In this document: piece after piece, positions 7,880 to 15,363 of the stretch
Layout of the letters: the number at the start of each line of letters is the position of its first letter
Position numbering within the stretch: position 1 is the stretch's first letter
From: Rhodocyclaceae bacterium UBA1310
GTDB lineage: Bacteria; Pseudomonadota; Gammaproteobacteria; Burkholderiales; Rhodocyclaceae
Assembly (NCBI GenBank): GCA_002307175.1
Contig: DBTS01000113.1
Coordinates: forward strand, 1-18,476
Direction of reading: 5' to 3'
DNA length: 18,476 bases
Position numbers and translations under genes: made by a program
Notes under the pieces: generated by a model
The model's database searches: none
Seen by the model: only the letters and a program-made list of their open reading frames with translations
Told to the model about the DNA's origin: nothing

Positions 7880-8857
7880 CTAGGCCACGACGGCTTCGCG
7901 CGTCTTGCGATACATCAGCTCGAAATGCTCACCCGCCGTACGCGCCGGTATGACAGGGCAGCCATCCTGTGGCCGAAACTTCGGCAGACATTCGATACGC
8001 GCGTAGTAGTTGAGATCCTGGAAGAAAGGCACCGAATAGCGATGCCCGTCCGGCGACCGGTTGAGTACCCGGTGCGCATTGGAGTGATAGGCACCATTTG
8101 TCCATACCGGCATCATGTCGCCAAGGTTGACAACAAAGGCACCATGCATCGGTTCTGCGAGCAGCCACTCGCCGCTAGCCGCCTGCACCTCCAGCCCCCC
8201 TGTATCATCCTGCAGCAAGATGGTGAAGGTGCCCCAGTCGGTATGCGCACCACAGCCGATCTGGTTGTCGCGCGCCCTGGCGGGCTGCGGCGGATAGTGC
8301 AGGAAGCGCAGGCTTGCCATCGGATCAATCAGCAGATCCGCGAAGTACCGCTCATCCATGCCCGCCGCCACCGCAAATATCGCCATCAGGGTTTCGGACA
8401 GATCAGACACGGCCCGCCGGTAGGCTTCGCATCCCGAGCGGAAGCCCGGCAGACTCAACTCATCGGGCCATACATTGCCGCCGTAATTGGGCAAACGAGC
8501 ACGCACCAGCGGATGATCATCTGCCATCGGCGCGCCCATCAGTAAGGACTCCTTGATGTCCGGTGGCGATTCGACGTCAAGCGCCTGTGCGCCCAGCGGC
8601 TCATAGCCACGCCGCGCTGCATTGACGCCCAAACTGCGCTTGTACGCATCAGGCATATCAAAGAAGCGCCGCGCCTCCTGCAAGGCCCTATCCATCTGCA
8701 CCTGCGGCACGCCATGACCGACAAGATAGAAGAAGCCGATTTCGCGGCAAATACGATCGAAGCGGTGCGCCACGCCCACCTTGTCGCTGCCGTCACGCCA
8801 CGGACTGATATCCAGAACAGGCGTTAGGCTACGCTGCGGCGCAATGTATTGAACCAT
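7880..8857 (-). CDS. Isopenicillin N synthase-like Fe(II)/2-oxoglutarate oxygenase
   Basis: This 325-residue protein belongs to the isopenicillin N synthase / 2-oxoglutarate-Fe(II) dioxygenase superfamily. The iron triad is H205-x-D207 (AHTDWGTF) and H262 (NAHRVLN), with the co-substrate-binding R273-x-S275 (RYSVPF). The N-terminal DIOXN-type region includes GFFYLVGHGV at residues ~41-50. It is cytoplasmic and would hydroxylate, demethylate or desaturate a small molecule using 2-oxoglutarate. Start ATG 8857 is favoured because GAGGA lies about six bases upstream; TTG 8881 is a weaker alternative. It sits between the binding protein gene (27-nt gap) and the Rieske pair, so it probably performs another oxidation on the same imported compound. 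The specific substrate is unknown. Confidence 0.85.
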   Translation of the reverse strand: MVQYIAPQRSLTPVLDISPWRDGSDKVGVAHRFDRICREIGFFYLVGHGVPQVQMDRALQEARRFFDMPDAYKRSLGVNAARRGYEPLGAQALDVESPPDIKESLLMGAPMADDHPLVRARLPNYGGNVWPDELSLPGFRSGCEAYRRAVSDLSETLMAIFAVAAGMDERYFADLLIDPMASLRFLHYPPQPARARDNQIGCGAHTDWGTFTILLQDDTGGLEVQAASGEWLLAEPMHGAFVVNLGDMMPVWTNGAYHSNAHRVLNRSPDGHRYSVPFFQDLNYYARIECLPKFRPQDGCPVIPARTAGEHFELMYRKTREAVVA

Positions 8858-8884
8858 GATGAGTCCTCGCCTTGTGCGCAAGCT

Positions 8885-9871
8885 TCAGGGCATGATCTTC
8901 AGGTCTTTGACAAACTGCGTCGTATAAGCCTTTTTCCACTCAGTTTCAGGCTTGAGCAACCCCGCCGCCGCCATGAATTTGTAGGTCTGTTCCCAACGCG
9001 CATCTGTCATGACACCGGCACCAAGCCTGGCTGCATCCCCACCGTCGAAAACGTGCAGTTCCTTCATGCGCTTGATGCTGAATGCAATCTGCTCATCGTC
9101 CATCTTGGGATTATCCTTTTTGATGAGCTCGTTGCCCGCAGCGGGATCGGCCAGATAGCTCTTCCAACCTTCTATCGAGGCTTTGACAAAGCGGGCGACC
9201 AAATCGGGCTTCTCGGCGACCGTCTTCTGCATCGTCACAATGGTCGTGCCATAGGGCGGGTAGCCTTCGTCAGCAAACAGGAAAAAGTTGACCTTGACGC
9301 CGTTCTTCATCGCCTGGAAGGGCTCGGAAGAAGGATAGGCTTGCTGCACGGCGGTCATGTCAGCAAAGAAGGGCTGCAGGTTGAAGGTGTAGGGACGCAC
9401 CTGCGCATCGGTATAGCCATACTTGGCCTTAACCCAGGGTAACCAGGTGACGTGCGCAGTGCTGGCCGCAAGAATCGTCTTACCCTTCAGGTCGGCAAGG
9501 CTTTTAACATCGCCATGCGTCATGATGCCCTGCAGGTCTTTCTGGAAAGAGGCTGCGACGGTTGTTACCGGAATGCCTTTTTCAACCGCGCTGAGGACCT
9601 GCAGATCATAGCCCATGATAAAGTCAGCCTGCCCGGCCGTCAGCAGCTGCATGCCATTGACCTGTGGCCCACCCATCTTGACGGTGACGTCGAGGCCATA
9701 TTTCTTGTAAATCCCCTTGGCAACGGCCTGGTAGAAGCCACCGTGCTCACCTTGTGCGTACCAGGAGGTCAAAAAGGTGATCTTTTCTTGCGCGGCCACG
9801 GGACCCGCGAGACAGGCAAGCGCAAAGACCCCCAGAGCGTACTTCAGGCTATTCTTGATGCTGCGTAACAT
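8885..9871 (-). CDS. ABC transporter periplasmic binding protein, NMT1/THI5-like
   Basis: This 328-residue secreted protein begins with a typical Sec signal peptide (basic start, hydrophobic core, probable cleavage after the alanines near residue 27). The mature part has the NMT1/SsuA-type fold: a beginning like KITFLTSWYAQGEHGGFYQA, a GLDVTVKMGG strand, and the domain-crossing ADLKGKTI segment. Relatives bind thiamine-pyrimidine precursors, sulfonates, purine-like and other nitrogen compounds. As first gene of the cluster it defines the compound that the operon handles. Start ATG 9871 has GGAG eight bases upstream. Its long 5' region (9872 to ~10170) has dyads and may hold regulation. Confidence 0.88.
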   Translation of the reverse strand: MLRSIKNSLKYALGVFALACLAGPVAAQEKITFLTSWYAQGEHGGFYQAVAKGIYKKYGLDVTVKMGGPQVNGMQLLTAGQADFIMGYDLQVLSAVEKGIPVTTVAASFQKDLQGIMTHGDVKSLADLKGKTILAASTAHVTWLPWVKAKYGYTDAQVRPYTFNLQPFFADMTAVQQAYPSSEPFQAMKNGVKVNFFLFADEGYPPYGTTIVTMQKTVAEKPDLVARFVKASIEGWKSYLADPAAGNELIKKDNPKMDDEQIAFSIKRMKELHVFDGGDAARLGAGVMTDARWEQTYKFMAAAGLLKPETEWKKAYTTQFVKDLKIMP

Positions 9872-9984
9872 GTCGGTTCTCCGTTAAGAAGTTTTGCAAG
9901 TCAAACCTTGCAGGGAACCGGAACACGCTGGGGGTTTTACAGATGTCTTGTGTGGCTCTAGCGGCACATCAAGGCCATCCCCCG

Positions 9985-10006
9985 TTGTGTTCCGTAACGA
10001 ACACAA
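9985..10006. promoter_or_regulatory. Inverted repeat in the catabolic operon leader
   Basis: TTGTGTTC-N6-GAACACAA is a perfect 8-bp dyad centred about 125 nt upstream of the binding protein start. It could be an operator for a dimeric regulator or a hairpin in the leader RNA. A second small hairpin (GCTC-TTGC-GAGC) follows directly on the plus strand. The regulator is unknown. Confidence 0.4.
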
Positions 10007-10157
10007 GCGCTCTTGCGAGCACACGACGACCGGCCAGCCGGTAGTCGCCGGAGCAATGACCCATTGCAATGTATTGCCTTCACCGCAATTGCCAGCTTCT
10101 ACTCCACACAGAAGAGAAAGCAATGCGCATGCCAGACACAAACGCACAGGCATCGTA

Positions 10158-10171
10158 TTGATTAAAATCAA
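10158..10171. promoter_or_regulatory. FNR/Anr-type binding site
   Basis: TTGATTAAAATCAA is a perfect match to the FNR/Anr consensus TTGAT-N4-ATCAA. It lies about 290 nt upstream of the catabolic operon and 690 nt upstream of dctP. I found no convincing -10 element at the classical spacing in either direction, so which unit it controls is open. If used, it would link expression to oxygen tension, which fits an oxygenase operon. Confidence 0.5.
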
Positions 10172-10699
10172 TCAATTACGATTTTCGGCACGCTTGGCAC
10201 GCGCAGGAGTATCCGGCATACGCCTCTTTGTGATGCAGATCGCGCGCAACAAGGGGGCATACCCGCGGAGCCAGGTGTACGCTCGAAGACGCCCTTCAAG
10301 CAAGCCAAGGGATGTTCATCGTGCGTAAGATAGAGGCGGCCGGCACCAACCTGAAGCCTGAACGCCTCGTGCCCGTTAAGGCTCCATGGAGTCCCGACGC
10401 CGAATAGGCTTGCACCAGCGCGCAGCAGAAAAGAAGCAATCACCCCCGTGTTTTCCGCGTAACGCCACTTCCTTACGCACGAAATCCGGGTTTCGAACTC
10501 AAGCCAGTGACACGCAGCACTGGCAACAGAAAAGCCCCCCGTGCACTCGCTCAATCGCCCCCCTGATTGATTCCCCTTGCCTCTCGGCCTCCAGGCTGTA
10601 GCCGCAAATCAGAATATGCAAATAGGGTAATCAGTCAAAAATGGAGACCTCTATTCACGCATTGAACAGTCAGGGAAACCCCATTACGACTAAAGACTT

Positions 10700-10726
10700 A
10701 GGCTTTTGTGATCATGTATCAAGCCT
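10700..10726. promoter_or_regulatory. Dyad upstream of the TRAP operon
   Basis: AGGCTT and AAGCCT form 6-bp arms around 15 bases that contain TGATCATG and TATCAA. It lies about 130 nt upstream of the dctP start, a plausible place for an operator. The inner part faintly resembles CRP/FNR half-sites but is not a consensus match. Confidence 0.3.
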
Positions 10727-10855
10727 GCGCGCATAAACCTGCCAGACAAAGAACAAGTAAAACATACTCAGCAATTAATAAGTCCGGGGAATGGCAGGCG
10801 CTGCATCCCGACGCATTGCTTGTGCACTCCTCGTCAATTGATAAAGGAGTCATCT

Positions 10856-11833
10856 ATGAAGATTCGCAAATCCGTACTGAGTGCCCTCGTTGTGGGCACA
10901 TTGTTCGCAAGCGCATCAGCCTATCCGGCGACGACATTCATCGCCGGAGATGTACATCCTGCTGATTATCCGACGACTGCGGCAATCATCAACATGGGCA
11001 AGAAACTGGAAGCTGCCACCCAGGGCCGCCTGACAATCAAGATGTTCCCGAACGGCCAGCTCGGTGATGAAAACGCCGAGCTTGAAAAGACCCGCGCCGG
11101 TGCCATCGACATCGTCCGCGTGTCGATGTCCCCAGTGGGTGGCATCCTGCCTGAAGTGGGGGTGTTCAACATCCCCTTCACCTTCCGTGATCCGACCCAC
11201 CTGCAGCACGTACTGGATGGCCCGATCGGTACGGAACTCTCCGGCAAGATCACCAACTCCAACCTCGGTGTCGTACATCTGGGCTGGATGGATGCCGGCT
11301 CACGCAGCCTGATTACCAAGAAGGCGATCCACAACGTAGCCGAATTCAAGGGCGTGAAGATCCGCCTGCAGAACAACCCGATCGGCCTGGATGCCTTCAA
11401 GGCCATGGGCGCCAACCCGGTCGTACTGTCCGTCGGTGACGTGTTCGCCAGCCTGCAGACAGGCGTGATCGATGCCGCCGAGAACAACGAACCGACCTTC
11501 GATTCGGAAAACTATGTCGTGGCCGGCACGAAATTCTATGACAAGACCGAGCACATGATGGTGCCGGAAATGTTCGCGTTCTCGAAAATCAAGTGGGCCA
11601 AGCTTTCCAAGGAGGATCAGGCACTGATCCTGAAGCTCTCCAAGGAAGCCCAGGCCGACGAACGCAAGCTGTGGGCCGATTACACCACCAAATCCATCAA
11701 GCGCCTGCAAAGCCAGGGCGTACAGTTCATCGAAGTCGACAAAAAAGGCTTTGTCGGTGCCACCACTGCTGTGCGTGAAAAGTATGGCGCACAGTTTGGC
11801 GATCTGCTGAAACGCATTGCCGATACCAAGTAA
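10856..11833 (+). CDS. dctP: TRAP transporter substrate-binding protein (DctP family)
   Basis: This 325-residue periplasmic protein has a clear signal peptide (MKIRKSVLSALVVGTLFASA, cleavage near residues 22-25) and the DctP-type fold. Family landmarks are the FPNGQLG segment, FTFRDPTHL, the GWMDAGSRS segment, and KIRLQNNP with the arginine that usually binds the carboxylate of the ligand. TRAP proteins import carboxylates such as C4-dicarboxylates, sugar acids or keto acids; the ligand here cannot be named. The start at 10856 is chosen over the upstream ATG 10820 because AAAGGAG sits seven bases before it and the signal peptide begins there. It is the first gene of a dctPQM operon and is followed by a hairpin before the permease genes. 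Confidence 0.9.
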   Translation: MKIRKSVLSALVVGTLFASASAYPATTFIAGDVHPADYPTTAAIINMGKKLEAATQGRLTIKMFPNGQLGDENAELEKTRAGAIDIVRVSMSPVGGILPEVGVFNIPFTFRDPTHLQHVLDGPIGTELSGKITNSNLGVVHLGWMDAGSRSLITKKAIHNVAEFKGVKIRLQNNPIGLDAFKAMGANPVVLSVGDVFASLQTGVIDAAENNEPTFDSENYVVAGTKFYDKTEHMMVPEMFAFSKIKWAKLSKEDQALILKLSKEAQADERKLWADYTTKSIKRLQSQGVQFIEVDKKGFVGATTAVREKYGAQFGDLLKRIADTK

Positions 11834-11849
11834 TCGCTGCTCACCCCCT

Positions 11850-11869
11850 GGGCTCCGGCAACGGAGCCC
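11850..11869 (+). promoter_or_regulatory. Intra-operon hairpin with GCAA tetraloop
   Basis: A perfect 8-bp GC-rich stem (11850-11857 with 11862-11869) is closed by a GCAA tetraloop, in the gap between dctP and dctQ. No U-run follows. Such hairpins often protect the binding-protein mRNA from 3' decay or lower readthrough, giving more binding protein than permease; that role is inferred. Confidence 0.55.
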
Positions 11870-11891
11870 GCTTCATTTCAGGACTTCTCTC

Positions 11892-12440
11892 ATGAGTGAT
11901 CTCTACGTTCGTGCGATGGACTGGGTCTATCGCCTGTGTATCTGGATCGCCGGCGCTTGTCTGCTATTCATGGTATTCGTCTATCTGTTCGCGATCTATG
12001 CGCGCTTCCGTCCGGGCTTCCCGGAGTGGCTGGGCTTCCTGCCGGTGGGCTCGACCAGCTGGCCAGAGCCGCTGTCGAACGTCTGCATGATCAGCTTCTC
12101 CTTCATCGGGGCGGCAGCTGCGTATCGCGCCGGTGGTCACATCGCCATCTCGATGCTCACCGACCACATCAGCGAAAATGCACGCAAGGTTCTGCGCAAA
12201 ATCGTCGATGTGTTCATGCTGATCACCTGCATTTTCATCATCGTCTGGGGCATCAGGGGCTGCAGCGACGCATGGACCGATGTGATCGCCTCGCTGCCCT
12301 TCCTGACTTCGGGCATGGTACATATCCCCGTTGTCATAGGCTCCTTCCTGACGGCGCTGTTCGTGATCGAAAGCCTGATCGCCGGCCCGCAGAACCACCG
12401 CGAGCTGGTGCGCTTCGGCTCACCGTCAGCAGGCCACTAA
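11892..12440 (+). CDS. dctQ: TRAP transporter small permease (DctQ family)
   Basis: This 182-residue integral membrane protein has the four hydrophobic helices expected of the small TRAP subunit, with strong segments at its N-terminus (ACLLFMVFVYLFAIYA) and later (VFMLITCIFIIVWG). It pairs with DctM in the inner membrane to move the ligand delivered by DctP, driven by an ion gradient. The start at 11892 is favoured over an in-frame ATG at 11817, which lies inside dctP and would span the hairpin. The ribosome binding site is weak (AGGA). The dctM gene follows after 15 nt. Confidence 0.85.
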   Translation: MSDLYVRAMDWVYRLCIWIAGACLLFMVFVYLFAIYARFRPGFPEWLGFLPVGSTSWPEPLSNVCMISFSFIGAAAAYRAGGHIAISMLTDHISENARKVLRKIVDVFMLITCIFIIVWGIRGCSDAWTDVIASLPFLTSGMVHIPVVIGSFLTALFVIESLIAGPQNHRELVRFGSPSAGH

Positions 12441-12455
12441 AAGGAGAACCGCAAA

Positions 12456-13772
12456 ATGACAATGATCGTTTTTCTCATCTCCTTTATCGGCCTGATGGCC
12501 ATCGGCATGCCGGTGGCGTACTCCCTGGGGCTCACCTCCGTCATCGTCACCATCGTGGCATGGGGCAGCATGGGCGGCATGGACATGGTGACAGGTCAGC
12601 TCAACTCGCTGATCATCACGATCTTCCACAGCACCGACAACGTCAACCTGCTGACCATCCCGTTCTTCGTGTTTGCCGGGGCCATCATGGCCGAAGGCGG
12701 CATGGCACGGCGCCTGGTCAACTTCGCGGGCCTGTTCGTAGGCTGGTTACGCGGCGGGCTGTCGCTGGTCAACATCCTCGCTTCCACCCTGTTCGGCGCC
12801 ATCTCCGGCTCTTCCGTGGCAGATACCGCCTCGATTGGCTCGGTGATGATCCCGGAAATGGAACGCAAGGGTTATCCGCGCTCGTTCGCCGCAGCGCTGA
12901 CGGCCAGTTCCTCGGTGCAGGCCATCCTCGTGCCCCCGTCGCATAACTCGGTACTGTTCGCGATTGTGGCGGCCACGCCGGCAGTGACCATCCCCTCGAT
13001 GTTCCTGGCCGGGATCGTGCCAACCTTCGCTCTCGCCGGGGTGCTGATCGTGCTGGCCCTGCTGGCTGCACGCAAGAACAACTACCCGAAGGAAGACGTT
13101 CTGCCGCTGAAGCAGGCCACGAAGGTGGCCCTGGACGCCATCTGGGGGCTGATCACCATCGTGATCATCTCCGGCGGGATTCTCTCGGGCTTCTTCACGC
13201 CGACCGAGTCGGGTGCCATTGCCACGGTCTGGGCCTTGTTCGTAACCTTCTTCGTGTATCGCGAATACAAGTTCCGCGATTTCCCGAAGCTGATCCATCG
13301 CACGATCAAGACCGTCACCATGGTGATGGTACTCATCGCCTTCGCTGCCGCCTTTGGTTCCGTAATGGCCATGGTCGAGCTGCCGCAGGAAATCAGCAAC
13401 GGCCTGCTGGCAATGTCGAGCAACAAGTACGTGATCCTCATGATCATCAACGTGCTGCTGCTGGTGCTGGGTTGCCTGATGGACATGGCCCCGCTGATCC
13501 TGATCATGACACCGATCCTGCTGCCCGTAGTCATGAAGCTCGGTGTGAACCCGGTGCACTTCGGCATCATCATGATGACGAACCTCGGCATCGGCCTGAT
13601 CACCCCGCCCGTGGGTTCGGTGCTGTTCGTCTCGGCAGCAGTGAGCGGACTGAAGATCGAAGAGGTACTCAAATCGATGATGCCGTTCTTCATCGCCCTG
13701 TTCATCGTGCTGATGCTGGTGACCTACTGGCCTCCCCTGTGCCTGTGGCTGCCGACGCTGGTTGCCGGCTAA
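12456..13772 (+). CDS. dctM: TRAP transporter large permease (DctM family)
   Basis: This 438-residue, very hydrophobic protein has the normal DctM length and about 12 membrane segments. Family signatures are visible: AIMAEGGMARRLVNFA, LFGAISGSSVADTASIG, the SSVQAILVPPSHN region, GFFTPTESGAIA, and NLGIGLITPPVG near the C-terminus. It forms the ion-coupled translocation channel of the TRAP system. AAGGAG ten bases before the ATG supports the start. It is the last gene of the operon; an intrinsic terminator follows about 55 nt later. Confidence 0.92.
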   Translation: MTMIVFLISFIGLMAIGMPVAYSLGLTSVIVTIVAWGSMGGMDMVTGQLNSLIITIFHSTDNVNLLTIPFFVFAGAIMAEGGMARRLVNFAGLFVGWLRGGLSLVNILASTLFGAISGSSVADTASIGSVMIPEMERKGYPRSFAAALTASSSVQAILVPPSHNSVLFAIVAATPAVTIPSMFLAGIVPTFALAGVLIVLALLAARKNNYPKEDVLPLKQATKVALDAIWGLITIVIISGGILSGFFTPTESGAIATVWALFVTFFVYREYKFRDFPKLIHRTIKTVTMVMVLIAFAAAFGSVMAMVELPQEISNGLLAMSSNKYVILMIINVLLLVLGCLMDMAPLILIMTPILLPVVMKLGVNPVHFGIIMMTNLGIGLITPPVGSVLFVSAAVSGLKIEEVLKSMMPFFIALFIVLMLVTYWPPLCLWLPTLVAG

Positions 13773-13825
13773 ACCACCTTTTGCAGGAGTTTTGAGCCCA
13801 TATCAGGCCCGCAGAAAATCCTGCC

Positions 13826-13854
13826 CCCGCATGGTCACAGCCATGCGGGTTTTG
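13826..13854 (+). terminator. Rho-independent terminator of the dctPQM operon
   Basis: A 9-bp stem (CCCGCATGG with CCATGCGGG) and a 6-nt loop are followed by TTTTG on the plus strand. It is placed about 55 nt after the dctM stop. The stem sequence resembles the hairpin at 1306-1342. Confidence 0.75.
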
Positions 13855-13867
13855 ATGTACCCGTTAA

Positions 13868-14170
13868 TGCGCCCTGACACACGAAGATCAGTCCACCAAA
13901 AACAGTAGGCCCAGCTCCTGCACCTACGCCGCACCGCAATACGCACGCACTGTCGGCGGCGCTTCGATTGCCTTCGCGCCCGAGGGCTACCCGTACTGGT
14001 TCACCGACAGCAATGTCAATGGCAAGATCGATGCGGACGAATTCAAACCTACCAACAGCTGCAAAGCCTACACACCTTGCCTCCTGCTAGCGGTCTACAA
14101 CTACACCTTCCAGCTGCACACCTCCGGTGCGGCCTTAAGCACCACGGCACGCGCAGCACGGCGACACAAG
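13868..14170 (+). pseudogene. Degraded fragment resembling polyhaem cytochrome c
   Basis: The plus-strand frame beginning at 13868 has no ATG start but contains a protein-like stretch at ~13919-14140. This includes FAPEGYPYWFTDSNVNGKID (about 13970-14030) and, further on, LLLAVYNYTFQLHTSGA. The pattern of tyrosine/tryptophan, an EF-hand-like D-x-N-x-N-G-x-x-D loop, and an AYNY motif recalls the C-terminal half of polyhaem membrane-associated c-type cytochromes, recognised from memory only. No CxxCH haem motif survives, and upstream and downstream parts are missing. It is therefore a remnant, not a working gene, and the identification is tentative. The rest of 13773-14322 holds two terminators and nothing else I can support. 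Confidence 0.4.
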
Positions 14171-14200
14171 GCATACCGCAGGGGACATAAAGGAAAAGAG

Positions 14201-14244
14201 AAGGGCCGCAAAGAAAACCTTTCGGCGATCTCTTTGCGGCCCTT
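14201..14244. terminator. Bidirectional intrinsic terminator
   Basis: A perfect 14-bp stem (14201-14214 with 14231-14244) encloses a 16-nt loop. T-rich tracts follow on the plus strand (TTTTGTCTTTCTT, overlapping the stem end) and on the minus strand (TTCTCTTTTCC). It lies about 80 nt downstream of the asparaginase stop and probably ends that transcript. Confidence 0.75.
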
Positions 14245-14322
14245 TTGTCTTTCTTCATGTCCTTGGCGATAGAAATCACACGCTCAGGACTCCCAATGAA
14301 TTTGGGCTGAATCCAGGCTCAA

Positions 14323-15363
14323 TCAGAAGGTTCCGAAGTAGCTGCGGATCTTCTCGTCGCTGGCACCATCGTTGATCGCCAGCATCAACAGGATGCGTGC
14401 TTTCTGCGGGTTCATGAAACCGGAACCGATACCCGCTTCTTTCTTGCTGACAAATCCGCTACCTGTGCGCGTGGACACCACGACCGGGAAGCCCTTCTTG
14501 GATAATTCCGCCACCTTGGCCTTAACCGCAGCCGTCATTGCGCCATTACCCGAACCGGCAATCACAATCCCCTTGGCGCCCGCCGCAATGGCTGCATCGA
14601 TCAAGGCGATATCCTGATCTTCATACGTATAGATAACATCGACGCGTGGCAGGGACTCGGTCTTGGAAACATCGAAGAACGGCTTGCCAACGGGCTTTGC
14701 TGCCTCGTAATAGAAGTGCGGCACAGTACCGGTGAACATGCCCAGATAGCCTTGTTCAACCGCACGGAAAGTGTCAACCACGGTCGAGTTCGTCTTCGTC
14801 ACATAGTAAGCCGATGCGAAACGATCATTGAGCAGCACCATCGCGCCGCGATTTTCCGCGTCCTTGCTGGCGGCCAAAGCAACGGCTTCCAGCAGGTTCA
14901 TCGGGCCGTCGGCACTGATTGCGGTCGCGGGGCGCATGGCACCGACGATGACAACCGGCTTGCTACTTTTGACTGTCAGGTCGAGAAACAGCGCAGACTC
15001 TTCAAGCGTATCGGTGCCATGCGTGACGACTGCGCCGTGGATATCCGGAGCCGCCAACTTCGCATTGATTGCTTTCGAGAGCTTCAGGAGGATTGCCGAG
15101 CTGACGTTCGAGCTCGACACATTCGAAATCTGCTCGCCACTGACCGTAGCAACATCGTTCAGCTCCGGAACCGCCTTGATCAGCACATCAATGCCCAGCG
15201 AGCCGGCCGTGTAATTGGTCGTATCGGTATTGCTCTTCGAAGCGCCAGCGATCGTGCCGCCCGTCGCGTAGATGACAACACCGGGTTTATCCGCGGCGGA
15301 TGCGCCGAAAGAAGCAATACAGAGGGCGATTGCGCTCAACAAACGGATGGAACAGAGACTCAT
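14323..15363 (-). CDS. ansB: Type II L-asparaginase (periplasmic)
   Basis: This 346-residue enzyme hydrolyses L-asparagine, and often L-glutamine, to the acid and ammonia. A signal peptide (residues ~1-24, ending ASAAD) sends it to the periplasm. Both active-site signatures are present: YATGGTIAG with the nucleophilic T37, and VVTHGTDTLEES with T117 and D118. GAMRPATAIS and the C-terminal AGSGNGAM region complete the family pattern. Length is normal for type II enzymes. The start at 15363 has AGGAG seven bases upstream. It is a single-gene unit; a cluster of GTGC/GCAC half-sites lies 110-180 nt upstream. It may feed aspartate to a dicarboxylate carrier such as the adjacent TRAP system, but this is only suggestive. 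Confidence 0.9.
   Translation of the reverse strand: MSLCSIRLLSAIALCIASFGASAADKPGVVIYATGGTIAGASKSNTDTTNYTAGSLGIDVLIKAVPELNDVATVSGEQISNVSSSNVSSAILLKLSKAINAKLAAPDIHGAVVTHGTDTLEESALFLDLTVKSSKPVVIVGAMRPATAISADGPMNLLEAVALAASKDAENRGAMVLLNDRFASAYYVTKTNSTVVDTFRAVEQGYLGMFTGTVPHFYYEAAKPVGKPFFDVSKTESLPRVDVIYTYEDQDIALIDAAIAAGAKGIVIAGSGNGAMTAAVKAKVAELSKKGFPVVVSTRTGSGFVSKKEAGIGSGFMNPQKARILLMLAINDGASDEKIRSYFGTF

Larger units (their letters stand above)
9872..10855. other. Long divergent intergenic region
   Basis: About 980 nt separate the minus-strand catabolic operon from the plus-strand TRAP operon. It holds the 5' leaders of both, an FNR-type box, dyads at 9985-10006 and 10700-10726, and a short hairpin (GCCAGTG arms at 10503-10524). 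Open frames occur on the minus strand at 9884-10153, with a signal-peptide-like start, and at 10168-10554. They lack ribosome binding sites and recognisable domains, so I do not call them genes. No divergently encoded regulator gene is visible. Confidence 0.6.

Noticed and set aside
9955..9975. TGGCCT...TGCC on the minus strand as a sigma-54 promoter for the catabolic operon
   Set aside because: Spacing between GG and GC is one base short and the flanking consensus is poor.
9884..10153. Minus-strand frame with a signal-peptide-like start (MPVRLCLACALLSLLCGVEA)
   Set aside because: No ribosome binding site, no recognisable mature domain, and it occupies the leader of the catabolic operon; a chance frame is more likely.
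10168..10554. 128-codon minus-strand open frame in the divergent intergenic region
   Set aside because: No motif, no ribosome binding site, and cysteine- and arginine-rich composition typical of a chance frame.
10795..10808. TGGCAGGCGCTGCA upstream of dctP as a sigma-54 promoter
   Set aside because: The GG and GC elements are two bases too close together for RpoN.
12747..13559. Long minus-strand open frame inside dctM
   Set aside because: Antisense of a clear DctM gene; the His/Asp/Gln-rich translation is a by-product of hydrophobic codons on the other strand.
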